Part shown: positions 42,645 through 52,527 of the stretch, in pieces
How positions within the stretch are numbered: position 1 is the first letter of the stretch
How the letters are laid out: the number at the start of each line of letters is the position of its first letter
Source: an uncultured Ruegeria sp.
Lineage (GTDB): Bacteria > Pseudomonadota > Alphaproteobacteria > Rhodobacterales > Rhodobacteraceae
Direction of reading: 5' to 3'
Assembly: GCF_947504215.1 (NCBI RefSeq)
Contig: NZ_CANNGO010000008.1
Location: 62,001-126,000, forward strand
Length of the DNA: 64,000 nucleotides
Program-made: the position numbers and the translations under genes
Notes under the pieces: generated by a model
Told to the model about the DNA's origin: nothing
Databases searched by the model: none
Seen by the model: the letters and a program-made list of their open reading frames with translations, nothing else

Positions 42645-45561
42645 CTCCGGCACCCTGCCCCGCGTCTTTGCGGTTCCGCCGGGCGCGGACTTCCCCAAAG
42701 CGCTGGTCGAAGGTCTGCGACAGCGCTATGCTGGCCCGCCCGAGGCAATGGCCCGCGTTCAACTGGTCGTCAACACAAGGCGGATGGCCCGGCGCGTGCG
42801 GAGCTTGTTCGACCAAGGCCCGGCCTGCCTGCTACCGCGACTTTCTTTGGTCACCGATTTGGGGGAAAGCCTGGATCTGGCGCAGATTCCTCCGGCCATT
42901 CCGCCGTTACGACGCCGGTTGGAACTGACCCAGCTGATTGCCAAGCTATTGGAACAGCAACCCGATCTGGCTGCGCGTTCAACCCTGTTCGATCTGTCTG
43001 ACAGCCTAGCGGCCCTGATCGACGAGATGCAGGGCGAAGGCGTGTCTCCGGACGCAATCCGTCAGTTGGATGTCAGTGACATGTCTGGCCACTGGGCCCG
43101 CGCGCAGGCCTTTATCGGGATCACCGACCACTTCATCGAGTCCGGAACGGATGCTATGGATGCACAAGCCCGCCAAAGGCGTGTGGTGCAAGACCTGATC
43201 GCCCGCTGGAGGGTGGCACCGCCCCAACACCCGGTTGTTCTTGCCGGGTCGACCGGGTCGCGTGGGACCACCTTGATGCTGATGCAGGCGATCGCCCGGT
43301 TGCCACAGGGGGCATTGGTGCTGCCCGGTTACGACTTCGATCAACCCGATCATGTATGGCGCGAACTGGATGAGGCCCTAGCGTCAGAAGATCATCCACA
43401 ATACAGGTTTCACAAACTGATGCGCGGACTGGAGATCACGCCAGACCAGATTGCGCCATGGACGGATCATCAATCGCCCTCACCCGCCCGTAACCGTTTG
43501 GTTTCGCTCGCTTTACGACCAGCACCGATCACAGATGCCTGGATGACCGAAGGTCCGCAGCTTTCAGATTTACACGATGCCACCAAAGATCTGACCCTGG
43601 TCGAGGCAAAATCCCCCCGGGCGGAAGCGCTGGCCATTGCTCTGCGGCTGCGGCAGGCCGCTGAAACCGGCCAAACCGCCGCGTTGATCACACCGGACCG
43701 AATGCTGACACGGCAAGTCAGCGCTGCGCTGGACCGGTGGAACATCCTGCCAGACGACAGCGCGGGCCTGCCGCTGCAGCTGTCACCCCCCGGACGGTTT
43801 CTGCGCCATGTCGCGGGGCTGTTTGCCCGCCGTCTGGATGGTGAGGCGCTGTTGACGCTGCTCAAACACCCCTTGTGTCATGACGGTGAAGATCGCGGTG
43901 TCCATTTACTGCACACCCGTGATCTGGAACTTGACCTCAGGCGACATGGGCCGCCGTTCCCCGACGCCACAAGCCTGACGGCCTTTGCGATCCGAAAAGA
44001 CGTACCCGAGGGTTGGGTCAACTGGGTGACTACGCGTTTTTGCGACCAACAGATCCTGGGCGAGCGGCAACTGACAGATTGGGTCGATCACCTACAGAGT
44101 TTGGCCGAGGCGATATCCGCTGGCAGCACTGGCGAAAACGGAACTATTTGGGACAAAAACGCCGGACAAAAAGCGTTGAACCTTGTGGCGTCCCTGAAGG
44201 ATGAAGCGCATCATGGCGGCCCCATGACAGCCCATGACTTCACCGATCTGCTCAGCGCACTACTTGCAGGGGAAGAGGTCCGAGACCGCGACGCGCCGCA
44301 TCCGCATATCATGATCTGGGGAACGTTAGAGGCGCGCGTTCAAGGCGCTGATCTTCTGATACTTGGTGGATTGAACGAAGGCAGCTGGCCAGAAGCGCCT
44401 GCACCCGACCCCTGGCTGAACCGTCAGATGCGTGACAAGGCTGGTCTGTTGCTGCCGGAACGGCGGATTGGTCTATCAGCACACGATTTTCAACAGGCCG
44501 TTGGCGCGCCCGAGGTCTGGTTGACCCGCGCGGTTCGATCAGACGACGCAGAAACCGTCCCGTCGCGCTGGGTAAACCGCCTTGCAAACCTGTTGCAGGG
44601 CTTGCCGGGGCAGGGTGGCCCCGTAGAGTTGGCCGAAATGCGTGCCCGTGGTCAGCAATGGTTGATTTGGTCCGAAACACTGGAAGACGCCCCTCGGATT
44701 GCTCCGGCGCAGCGACCCTCGCCCAGGCCTCCGGTTGCGGCGCGCCCAAGACGGCTGTCAGTGACCGAGATCAAGCGCCTGATCCGTGATCCTTACGCAA
44801 TTTACGCCAAACACGTTTTGCGGCTGAAGCCGCTCGACGCCTTGGTGCAGGCACCAGACGCTTTGTTGCGCGGGATCGTCATTCACGAAATTCTTGAGCA
44901 TTTCATCAAAGACAGCGTGCTCGACAGTGCCTTGCTAACTCGTGAGAACTTTCTGAACCGGGCCGGCGCCTTGTTGGATCAGCATGTGGCCTGGCCAACG
45001 GCCCGCAAACTGTGGCACGCGCGGCTTGAACGGATCGCGGACGACTTTCTAGCCGCCGAAATCAGGCGCCGCGGCGATGGCGGCCCCATTGCTTTTGAGG
45101 CTACGATGAAACTGGCTTTGACACCGCTCGATTTCACAATCGCAGGACGCGCAGACCGGATCGACCGAAACAGCCGGGGTGCATTGCGGATCATCGACTA
45201 TAAAACCGGCGCGCCTCCGCCAGAAAGCCAGCAGGCAAAATTCGACAAACAGCTGCTGATCGAAGCCGTCGTGGCAGAGCAGGGCGGCATTGACGGGATC
45301 GACCCCATCTCGGTGGCTGAAGCAATCTTTGTCGGTGTGGGCAACACCTACAAAGAGGTCCCCGCGCCGCTCTCGAAAGAGCCAGTCGACAAGGTGTTGA
45401 TCGAGCTGAAACAGTTGATTTCAGCCTATTTAGAGCCTGATCAAGGCTTTTCATCGCGTCGCACGCTGCACAAGGACACAGACTTGGGCGACTATGATCA
45501 TCTGGCCCGGTTTGGCGAATGGGACCGCACCGCTGACACCCAACCCGAGAACCTGACATGA
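42637..45561 (+). CDS. addB: AddB, double-strand break repair nuclease/helicase subunit
   Basis: 974 residues. The ATG at 42637 lies in the murU end; the longer frame is upstream shadow. Alphaproteobacterial AddB has an inactive-helicase-like N-terminus and a C-terminal RecB-type nuclease: RGIVIHEILEHF, then AGRADRIDR and ALRIIDYKTGAPPP with the catalytic D-x-K. With AddA it processes DNA ends for RecA. Confidence 0.93.
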   Translation: MFDSGTLPRVFAVPPGADFPKALVEGLRQRYAGPPEAMARVQLVVNTRRMARRVRSLFDQGPACLLPRLSLVTDLGESLDLAQIPPAIPPLRRRLELTQLIAKLLEQQPDLAARSTLFDLSDSLAALIDEMQGEGVSPDAIRQLDVSDMSGHWARAQAFIGITDHFIESGTDAMDAQARQRRVVQDLIARWRVAPPQHPVVLAGSTGSRGTTLMLMQAIARLPQGALVLPGYDFDQPDHVWRELDEALASEDHPQYRFHKLMRGLEITPDQIAPWTDHQSPSPARNRLVSLALRPAPITDAWMTEGPQLSDLHDATKDLTLVEAKSPRAEALAIALRLRQAAETGQTAALITPDRMLTRQVSAALDRWNILPDDSAGLPLQLSPPGRFLRHVAGLFARRLDGEALLTLLKHPLCHDGEDRGVHLLHTRDLELDLRRHGPPFPDATSLTAFAIRKDVPEGWVNWVTTRFCDQQILGERQLTDWVDHLQSLAEAISAGSTGENGTIWDKNAGQKALNLVASLKDEAHHGGPMTAHDFTDLLSALLAGEEVRDRDAPHPHIMIWGTLEARVQGADLLILGGLNEGSWPEAPAPDPWLNRQMRDKAGLLLPERRIGLSAHDFQQAVGAPEVWLTRAVRSDDAETVPSRWVNRLANLLQGLPGQGGPVELAEMRARGQQWLIWSETLEDAPRIAPAQRPSPRPPVAARPRRLSVTEIKRLIRDPYAIYAKHVLRLKPLDALVQAPDALLRGIVIHEILEHFIKDSVLDSALLTRENFLNRAGALLDQHVAWPTARKLWHARLERIADDFLAAEIRRRGDGGPIAFEATMKLALTPLDFTIAGRADRIDRNSRGALRIIDYKTGAPPPESQQAKFDKQLLIEAVVAEQGGIDGIDPISVAEAIFVGVGNTYKEVPAPLSKEPVDKVLIELKQLISAYLEPDQGFSSRRTLHKDTDLGDYDHLARFGEWDRTADTQPENLT

Positions 45562-48500
45562 GCCCGCATAACGACGCCACCGAACGGCAGGTGCAGGCCG
45601 CGCGCCCCGATGCGTCGACATGGCTCGCCGCCAATGCGGGCTCGGGCAAGACACGGGTTCTGACAGACAGGGTCGCGCGCCTGTTGTTGGGCGGAGTGCA
45701 ACCCCAGCACATTCTGTGCCTGACCTATACCAAGGCCGCCGCCAGCGAGATGCAGAATCGGTTGTTCAAACGCCTTGGCGAATGGGCCATGCTGGGGGAT
45801 GACCCACTGCTGGAACAGCTGACCGATCTGGGGGTTCAGGGTGTCATCGATCCCGCACAGCTTGCTCAGGCGCGCACGTTGTTTGCCCGCGCTATCGAAA
45901 CGCCGGGTGGTCTTAAAATACAAACGATCCATTCGTTTTGCGCCTCACTGTTACGCCGTTTCCCGCTCGAAGCCGGGGTCAGCCCGCAATTCAGCGAGAT
46001 GGAGGACCGCGCCGCAGCGCTATTGCGCGACGAAATCGTCGAAGACTTCGCAGAAGGGCCTCATGCAAAGCTGATCGAAGATGTCGCACGCTTTGTCACG
46101 GAGTCTGGGTTCGAAAACCTGACGGCGGCGGTGACACAAAAACGGAACCTGTTTGCGCACCCATTACGAAGGCCTGACCTTCTGCAACGCTTTGCGCTGC
46201 CGGACGGTTTTGATGAGAACGCTTTGGTATCTCGGGTTTTTTTAGGCGGTGAGGTCGACCTGATCCGGTCAATGCTGCCGGCTTTGATCGAAAGCGGTGG
46301 CAATAACGCCAAGGCGGCAGAGAAGCTCGCCGCATTTACCGATGCTGGATTTGGCTCACTACGTCTGCTAGAAGGCGTGTTCTTGACCGGTAAGTCCGCG
46401 AAAGACCCCTTTACCGCCAAAATCAACGGGTTTCCGACCAAAGCTCTGCGCGAAGGCGTACTCGCTGATTGGATACCGCAGCTAGAGGCCTTCATGCTTC
46501 GGATCGAAGCCGCACGGGAACACCGCCTGGCCCTTGTTGCTGCGGAAAAAACGGCCGTTCTGCATCGATTTGCCGCTGCCTTCCTGCCCGAATACGAACG
46601 ACGCAAGCAATTGCGCGGCTGGCTGGATTTCGATGATCTGATCCTGCGTGCGCGTCAGGTACTGAACGATCCGGCGGTGGCTGAGTGGGTGCTTTATCGT
46701 CTTGACGGCGGCATCGACCATATTCTGGTGGACGAGGCCCAGGACACCAGCCCGGATCAATGGGATGTCGTCGAAAAACTGGCGCAAGAATTCACCAGCG
46801 GGGAAGGCGCCAGATCCGGGGTTGAGCGCACGATCTTTGTGGTCGGCGACAAGAAGCAATCAATCTATTCCTTTCAAGGTGCAGACCCGCAGGCCTTTGA
46901 TCGGATGCAGTTCGAATTTGGGCGAAAACTGGCGGAATCAGGCTCTAAACTGTGGGATTCAACGCTTGAGCATTCCTTCCGATCTTCCAGCGCGATCTTA
47001 AACCTTGTCGATATCCTGTTTGAAAACCGCTCAGAGGCGGGGTTTCACAAGGAAGCCCAGCACCGCGCCTTCAAAGCCGATCTGCCCGGTCGCGTGGATT
47101 TGTGGCCGGTGGTGGAAAAAGTCGAAGATGACACCGAGGGAGACTGGACCGATCCAGTCGATCGCCCCGGCGCGCGCCATCACACGGTGATCTTGGCAGA
47201 GCGCGTCGCCAAAGCGATCAAGACGATGATAGACGACGGAACAACGATCCCTGAGGATGGTGAAACTTCAGGGCGGTTCGTGCGCCGGAAAGTTGAACCG
47301 GGTGATTTCCTGATACTGGTTCAGCGCAGATCCGACTTGTTTGCTGAGATCATTCGCGCCTGTAAGTCCGAAAGCCTGCCCATTGCGGGGGCCGACCGGC
47401 TGAAGGTTGGCGCCGAGCTCGCCGTCAAAGACTTGGCCGCTTTGCTGAGTTTCCTTGCTACCCCAGAAGACAGCCTATCGTTGGCCACCGTCTTGAAATC
47501 GCCGTTGTTTGGATGGTCAGAACAACAGCTTTTTGATCTGGCCCACCGCCGGGATGAACAATTTCTGTGGGCGGCCTTGCGCAAGCGCAGCGCTGAATTC
47601 CCTGAAACGCTGTCCATTCTCAACGATCTAAGGGGTCAGATCGACTTTTTGCGCCCTTATGACCTGATCGAGCGCATCTTGACCCGCCATGATGGACGGC
47701 GCAAATTGCTTGGCCGTTTGGGAGCCGAGGCTGAGGACGGTATTAACGCGCTGCTGTCGCAGGCCCTGGCGTATGAGCGGACTGATATTCCCAGCCTGAC
47801 CGGATTTCTGGTGTGGATGCAGACCGATGATCTTGAAATCAAACGCCAGATGAGCGGTGTCGGCAATATGATCCGGGTCATGACGGTGCATGGCTCCAAG
47901 GGTTTGGAAGCACCCATAGTCATTTTGCCGGACACGGGCAAACGATTGCCCCCCCGCGACGCCGAGATTATGGTCGCGGACGGCACACCGTTGTGGAAAG
48001 TTCCTGCGGATGCATCGCCCAAGCTTGTGTCGCAAGCGCGGGATGAAGCGCGCAGTAAGGAAGAAAACGAACGGCTGCGATTGCTATATGTGGCTCTAAC
48101 ACGGGCCGAAAAATGGTTGATCGTTGCGGCCGCTGGCGATGTCGGCAAAGATGGAACCAGCTGGTATCGGATGGTCGAAGCCGCGATGGAGCGGGCAGGG
48201 GCAACCGAATTGCCGAACTCGGACATCCGAAGATTATCGCATGGGGATTGGGACACCCTCCCTGTGGTCGAGCATGCTGAAACAGTGCGGCCGCATTTGG
48301 ATTTGCCGGATGTATTCCTAAAACCCGCGCCAGAGCCGGTGATCCCCGCAGAAACACTCAGCCCGTCAGATCTGGGTGGCGCCAAAGCGTTGCCCAGCGA
48401 TGCCGGGCAGGATGAAGTGGCGGCCAAACTTCGCGGAACCCGCCTGCATCTGCTGCTGGAACACTTACCCGGAACCGGGCAGGACCTATGGCCGCAGCTT

Positions 48501-48917
48501 TGCGCCAGGGTTCTTCCCGATATGCACGAAGCAGAACGGCAAGACCTTTTGTCCGAGGCCAGCCGCGTCCTAACCGCTGATCATTTGCGACCGATCTTTA
48601 CTGATGACGCGCTGGCCGAGGTCCCGATTTCGGCAGACCTGAATGGGCAGCGCATACACGGTGTTGTGGACCGTCTGATCGTGAAGGAAACTGAAGTCCA
48701 TGTGGTTGATTTCAAATCAAATGTGACCGTTCCAGCCCAGGCCGAGAGGTGCCCTGAAGGCCTGCTGCGGCAGATGGGCGCCTATGCGCAAGCCCTGGCG
48801 CAAATCTATCCGGACAAACAGATCCGAACCGCAATTCTGTGGACCCAAACAGCCGAGTTGATGTGGCTGCCACACGATCTTGTGACGGACGCGGTGTCGC
48901 GTAACCAGATATCTTGA
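45558..48917 (+). CDS. addA: AddA, double-strand break repair helicase/nuclease
   Basis: 1119 residues. UvrD-type helicase with Walker A ANAGSGKTRVLTDR at 25-38, motif II LVDEAQDTSPDQW, GDKKQSIYSFQGADP, VMTVHGSKGLEAPIV and LLYVALTRAEKWL. The C-terminal nuclease contains HVVDFKSN. Starts in the addB stop codon (ATGA). Completes the AddAB complex, replacing RecBCD. Confidence 0.95.
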   Translation: MSPHNDATERQVQAARPDASTWLAANAGSGKTRVLTDRVARLLLGGVQPQHILCLTYTKAAASEMQNRLFKRLGEWAMLGDDPLLEQLTDLGVQGVIDPAQLAQARTLFARAIETPGGLKIQTIHSFCASLLRRFPLEAGVSPQFSEMEDRAAALLRDEIVEDFAEGPHAKLIEDVARFVTESGFENLTAAVTQKRNLFAHPLRRPDLLQRFALPDGFDENALVSRVFLGGEVDLIRSMLPALIESGGNNAKAAEKLAAFTDAGFGSLRLLEGVFLTGKSAKDPFTAKINGFPTKALREGVLADWIPQLEAFMLRIEAAREHRLALVAAEKTAVLHRFAAAFLPEYERRKQLRGWLDFDDLILRARQVLNDPAVAEWVLYRLDGGIDHILVDEAQDTSPDQWDVVEKLAQEFTSGEGARSGVERTIFVVGDKKQSIYSFQGADPQAFDRMQFEFGRKLAESGSKLWDSTLEHSFRSSSAILNLVDILFENRSEAGFHKEAQHRAFKADLPGRVDLWPVVEKVEDDTEGDWTDPVDRPGARHHTVILAERVAKAIKTMIDDGTTIPEDGETSGRFVRRKVEPGDFLILVQRRSDLFAEIIRACKSESLPIAGADRLKVGAELAVKDLAALLSFLATPEDSLSLATVLKSPLFGWSEQQLFDLAHRRDEQFLWAALRKRSAEFPETLSILNDLRGQIDFLRPYDLIERILTRHDGRRKLLGRLGAEAEDGINALLSQALAYERTDIPSLTGFLVWMQTDDLEIKRQMSGVGNMIRVMTVHGSKGLEAPIVILPDTGKRLPPRDAEIMVADGTPLWKVPADASPKLVSQARDEARSKEENERLRLLYVALTRAEKWLIVAAAGDVGKDGTSWYRMVEAAMERAGATELPNSDIRRLSHGDWDTLPVVEHAETVRPHLDLPDVFLKPAPEPVIPAETLSPSDLGGAKALPSDAGQDEVAAKLRGTRLHLLLEHLPGTGQDLWPQLCARVLPDMHEAERQDLLSEASRVLTADHLRPIFTDDALAEVPISADLNGQRIHGVVDRLIVKETEVHVVDFKSNVTVPAQAERCPEGLLRQMGAYAQALAQIYPDKQIRTAILWTQTAELMWLPHDLVTDAVSRNQIS

Positions 48918-48977
48918 CCTCCCCCGCGGCGGCACCTACGTTCACTCCCCAAGCGCATCTCATTCAGGAGACAGAGT

Positions 48978-49298
48978 ATGTCGACCGTAGCCGTCACCGA
49001 CGAAACATTTGACGCCGAAGTCAAGAACTCGGACGTCCCAGTTGTTGTAGATTTCTGGGCCGAATGGTGCGGACCCTGTAAGCAAATCGGTCCCGCCCTG
49101 GAAGAACTGGCCTCTGAATACAACGGCAAGGTGAAAATCGCCAAGGTCGATGTGGACAGCAACCCAAATGCCGCCGCAGCGATGGGCGTGCGCGGCATCC
49201 CCGCCTTGTTCATTTTCAAAGACGGTGAAGTGGTATCCAACCGCGCTGGCGCCGCCCCCAAAGCCGCGCTGCAAAGCTGGATCGACGAATCCATCTGA
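48978..49298 (+). CDS. trxA: Thioredoxin
   Basis: 106 residues. Cytoplasmic disulfide reductase with WCGPCK at 30-35 (C31 and C34). GTVDFWAEW and the cis-proline segment [13 protein letters not shown] are intact. CAGGAGACAG precedes the ATG. A clear terminator lies 21 bp beyond the stop, so it is a single-gene unit after addA. Confidence 0.96.
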   Translation: MSTVAVTDETFDAEVKNSDVPVVVDFWAEWCGPCKQIGPALEELASEYNGKVKIAKVDVDSNPNAAAAMGVRGIPALFIFKDGEVVSNRAGAAPKAALQSWIDESI

Positions 49299-49319
49299 TC
49301 TGGTAGTAACAGTATCATC

Positions 49320-49350
49320 AAAAGGCGCCTCAGATCGGGGCGCCTTTTTT
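49320..49350 (+). terminator. Rho-independent terminator after trxA
   Basis: AAAAGGCGCC pairs with GGCGCCTTTT around a nine-base loop, running into six Ts. Confidence 0.92.
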
Positions 49351-49371
49351 GTTGAGCGAAGGGAACAGCTG

Positions 49372-49722
49372 ATGGCAAAAACGCGGGTTCTTGTGGAATT
49401 CGGAATGGGCACGTCGCTGCGACGCATGGACTACACCGAGGCAGCGTTGCGTGCCGTCAAAGACGCGCTGTGGCACAACTCGGTCAATATGGCCGAGCTG
49501 TTCGGGTTTCCGAAGGAAGCGATGATCATTGATGTCGAGATCGGGGTGCAGCAACCGGATCAGGTTGATGTGGAGGCGCTCAAGGCCGTTTTCCCATACG
49601 GCCAGCCCAACATATCCGTCACCCAAGGCGGGCTGGACATCGAAAAACCGCATGACTGCGGGCGCACGGTCGTCGCTAACGCTGCCCTGATTGTCTCGTT
49701 TGATATGGAGCCCGCGCAATGA
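49372..49722 (+). CDS. Lin0512 family protein, first copy
   Basis: 116 residues from the ATG at 49372. Family of unknown function found in distant bacteria. Features shared with its tandem neighbour: M-[KR]-x-x-[VL]-x-E-[FM]GMGT or EMGTRNDL, YTEAALRAVKDALWHNS, IGVQQPDQVD and VTQGGLDI. Its end overlaps the second copy by four bases. No catalytic motif is recognised. The two copies may form a heteromer. Confidence 0.85.
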   Translation: MAKTRVLVEFGMGTSLRRMDYTEAALRAVKDALWHNSVNMAELFGFPKEAMIIDVEIGVQQPDQVDVEALKAVFPYGQPNISVTQGGLDIEKPHDCGRTVVANAALIVSFDMEPAQ

Positions 49723-50081
49723 GTGAGAAACGTATAATTCTGGAAATGGGCACGCGAAACGACCTGTATGGTCAGGATTACACCAAGGCCGCGCAACGCG
49801 CCGTGCAGGATGCGTTGCACCATTCTTCGATCACACTGTTTTCGAAGCTTGGCATCGACCATTCGGAAATGCGCGTAAGTGTGACAATTGGCGTTCAGCA
49901 GCCCGACGCCGTGGATTGCGATCTGGTTGCCGCCGATCTGCCACGGGGTCGCGCAAAAGTTCGCGCAGTCAAAGGCGGGCTGGACGTCAGCGACGATGAA
50001 GCGGGCACACGTCATGTTATCGCAACGGCCGCGATCGAGGCATTTTTGCCGGATCAAGTCGGCAAATATGTGCAGAGATGA
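49719..50081 (+). CDS. Lin0512 family protein, second copy
   Basis: 120 residues, starting in the stop of the first copy. Aligns along its length: EMGTRNDLYGQDYTKAAQRA, VQDALHHSS, VTIGVQQPDAVD, AVKGGLDVSDDE. The alternating alpha-beta pattern and duplicated gene suggest an obligate pair. It is followed by a terminator shared with the convergent DUF1127 gene. Function unknown. Confidence 0.85.
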   Translation: MSEKRIILEMGTRNDLYGQDYTKAAQRAVQDALHHSSITLFSKLGIDHSEMRVSVTIGVQQPDAVDCDLVAADLPRGRAKVRAVKGGLDVSDDEAGTRHVIATAAIEAFLPDQVGKYVQR

Positions 50082-50083
50082 CA

Positions 50084-50112
50084 AAGAAAAAACCGCTCGG
50101 ATATCCGGGCGG
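50084..50112 (-). terminator. Terminator for the DUF1127 gene
   Basis: CCGCTCGG-ATAT-CCGGGCGG, an eight-pair stem with one G-U. On the minus strand it is followed by TTTTTTCTTT. Confidence 0.8.
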
Positions 50113-50141
50113 CCGTTCCGTTACCTAGATCCGGGTTGGAA

Positions 50142-50336
50142 TCAGAAGTTTGCGATATCCGCGCGCACCAGCCCGATATCTTCCAGCTGAGCGTCCGTCA
50201 GATTCACCAGAATCTTGCGTGTCTTGCGGGCTTTATTCCATTCGACGGCACCGTCGAAAGCTTTGATGAAGGCGTCCACTACGTGCAGGATGAAAGCTGC
50301 TCCGAGCGGCGCATGAATATTTGCGGTCGTTGCCAT
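50142..50336 (-). CDS. DUF1127 small protein
   Basis: 64 residues from the ATG at 50336, which has AAGGA upstream; an ATG at 50390 is less well placed. The C-terminus RKILVNLTDAQLEDIGLVRADI is the DUF1127 signature. Small DUF1127 proteins of Rhodobacter and Agrobacterium bind or regulate RNA. Here it stands alone, so it could be a post-transcriptional regulator; this is from family knowledge. Confidence 0.85.
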   Translation of the reverse strand: MATTANIHAPLGAAFILHVVDAFIKAFDGAVEWNKARKTRKILVNLTDAQLEDIGLVRADIANF

Positions 50337-50533
50337 TTGCGCAGTCCTTGTATTTGAAACAGCCGACCCCTTGTCGGTTGTAAGACTCATGTAGTCTCAA
50401 GGGTGCAGACTCACAATTGCTGGTCCGGTAACCCCGGATTGCGTCCTGTGCATATCTTTTGTGCGGTTTATGAACGGGTTGCGCCAAAGACCTACCCGGC
50501 CCATATAGGGTGCCGACGATAGTGGAGGCTTAC

Positions 50534-51091
50534 ATGGCAGACAGCGACTTTCCCGGATGGCACGGCACAACGATCATTGGCGTCAAAAAGGGCGGTCAGG
50601 TCGTCATCGCCGGTGACGGGCAGGTCAGCCTTGGCCAGACCGTGATCAAGGGCACTGCGCGCAAAGTGCGTCGTCTGTCACCCGGTGGGTTTGAAATTGT
50701 CGCCGGGTTTGCAGGATCCACAGCAGACGCTTTCACGTTGTTGGAGCGTCTGGAAACCAAGCTTGAGGCAACGCCTGGCCAACTGGCCCGCGCCTCGGTC
50801 GAGCTGGCGAAGGACTGGCGCACCGACAAATACCTGCAAAAACTTGAGGCGATGTTGATTGTCACCGACGGTAAAGACTTGTTTGTGATCACCGGGGCAG
50901 GGGACGTGCTGGAACCCGAACATAACGTGGCCGCCATCGGATCAGGCGGGAACTTTGCCCTTGCCGCCGCCCGCGCCATGATGGAAAGCGACAAATCGGC
51001 CGAAGACGTCGCCCGTCAGTCCATGGCGATCGCGGCTGATATTTGCGTTTACACCAATGGCAATCTGACGGTCGAGGCGATTTCAGGCTAA
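50534..51091 (+). CDS. hslV: HslV, ATP-dependent protease subunit
   Basis: 185 residues from the ATG at 50534 (GTGGAGG upstream). The proteolytic core of the HslUV protease. The catalytic threonine is likely T12 in FPGWHGTTI, so about eleven residues form a propeptide that must be removed, a known alphaproteobacterial variant. [17 protein letters not shown] and [13 protein letters not shown] follow. Not adjacent to hslU: an opposite-strand MFS gene intervenes. Confidence 0.96.
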   Translation: MADSDFPGWHGTTIIGVKKGGQVVIAGDGQVSLGQTVIKGTARKVRRLSPGGFEIVAGFAGSTADAFTLLERLETKLEATPGQLARASVELAKDWRTDKYLQKLEAMLIVTDGKDLFVITGAGDVLEPEHNVAAIGSGGNFALAAARAMMESDKSAEDVARQSMAIAADICVYTNGNLTVEAISG

Positions 51092-52324
51092 CAGAGCCGA
51101 GATTTCCTTGCCCTTCCAGCGGCGGTGCATGCCGATCAGCCCGAGGATCGCCGCAACAATCACGATGTAATAGGGCACACGGATGTCGATGCTCATCAAG
51201 CCTCCGCCGATCAGGGACATCACCCCGCCAGCAAGGCAGAACACTGCCGTTGTGACCCCCATGACCCAACCCTGATCCGTTTCACTGACAGCCGAGGAAA
51301 ACAGGCCCAGAAGGGTTGGGTATGAAACGCCGAAGAAGAAGTAGAAGAAGAACACGGGGATGTAGCTGAGCACACCGCTGGGGCTAAAAGCAAAGGCGAA
51401 CCCGCTAACCACCATGACCACAAGCGACGTGTAGATGATCGCGTGTTTGCTGAACCTCTCTTGCGCGGGTTTGACAAGGAAGGTGCTGGAAAAGGCCAGC
51501 GCAACGCCAATAACCACCATCGCCATGCTGCCGCCGATCACCCCATAGCCAAAAGCACTAGTGAGGAAATTGTCGACAAAGACATAAAAGGTGACATTCG
51601 CGATCATGAACAGCGCATAGACAGGCAGAATTTTCAGGACCATCGGATGTTCGCGCACCGCAATCAGGCTGTCTGTGATGTCGCGTGGACGGAACACAAA
51701 CGCGGCGCGTTCAGTCCGGGTGTCCTTGAAGAAAAACGTCACCAGGAAGATCGCGATGAGAACCAGAACAAACGCGCCAAAAAACGGCGTTTTCAATGTT
51801 GCTACGCTGCCCAGCAGGGCGGTATCTGACAGCACTGCACCGATGATTGGCCCTCCGACCAGACCAAAGCTGACGCCGGTGATGATGTAACCCATATTGC
51901 GGTCGCGATCCGCCGCATCAGTGCTGCCATCAATCATGGCCGCCTGCGCAATAGGTTGGTTTCCGGCGGTGAACCCGGTGATGGACCGACCCACGATCAA
52001 AAGCAGCAGACTGTTTAGGTACAAGGCCACAATGGTCAGCGCGTAGCCCGCCAATGCGCCTGCCAGACAGACCAGAAGCGCATTTTTGCGACCGATCGAG
52101 TCCGAGACTTTCGAGACATAAACAACGCCCAGAAACCAGGACAGAAAGAAGCAACCGATCACCAGGCCATAATACAGGTGCCTACGGCCAGATGGCGTAC
52201 TTTCCGGAAGGAATCCTGATTTTGTCTCCATGATTAGTGAGTTGATAATCGGGAAAACCAAGCCCTGCCCGATCAGGTCGACAAACACGACAAACAGCAA
52301 CGTGATTTTGGCAATCTTTGTCAT
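51083..52324 (-). CDS. MFS transporter between hslV and hslU
   Basis: 413 residues from the ATG at 52324. TetA-like drug:proton antiporter type with about twelve membrane segments, the loop motif [16 protein letters not shown], and [21 protein letters not shown]. Its end overlaps hslV by nine bases and it is divergent from hslU across a 203-bp gap. The substrate is unknown. Insertion here probably separated a formerly linked hslVU pair. Confidence 0.87.
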   Translation of the reverse strand: MTKIAKITLLFVVFVDLIGQGLVFPIINSLIMETKSGFLPESTPSGRRHLYYGLVIGCFFLSWFLGVVYVSKVSDSIGRKNALLVCLAGALAGYALTIVALYLNSLLLLIVGRSITGFTAGNQPIAQAAMIDGSTDAADRDRNMGYIITGVSFGLVGGPIIGAVLSDTALLGSVATLKTPFFGAFVLVLIAIFLVTFFFKDTRTERAAFVFRPRDITDSLIAVREHPMVLKILPVYALFMIANVTFYVFVDNFLTSAFGYGVIGGSMAMVVIGVALAFSSTFLVKPAQERFSKHAIIYTSLVVMVVSGFAFAFSPSGVLSYIPVFFFYFFFGVSYPTLLGLFSSAVSETDQGWVMGVTTAVFCLAGGVMSLIGGGLMSIDIRVPYYIVIVAAILGLIGMHRRWKGKEISALLA

Positions 52325-52527
52325 TTCGCAATCCTGACCACTCAAACCATTGAAATCACTTTAGCAGACGCTGATCGTTTGACCTATGGCGCTGTTGGTG
52401 GAAAGCAATTGCAAACCAAAGACGCCGTTGCTAACCAACGCTGCCAGCGAAATTGGCTTGGTTGTTTTCATGGTCGCCGTGATTACCTATGCCAAATGTC
52501 ACCAATGCCGACCGAAAGGACTGCCCC

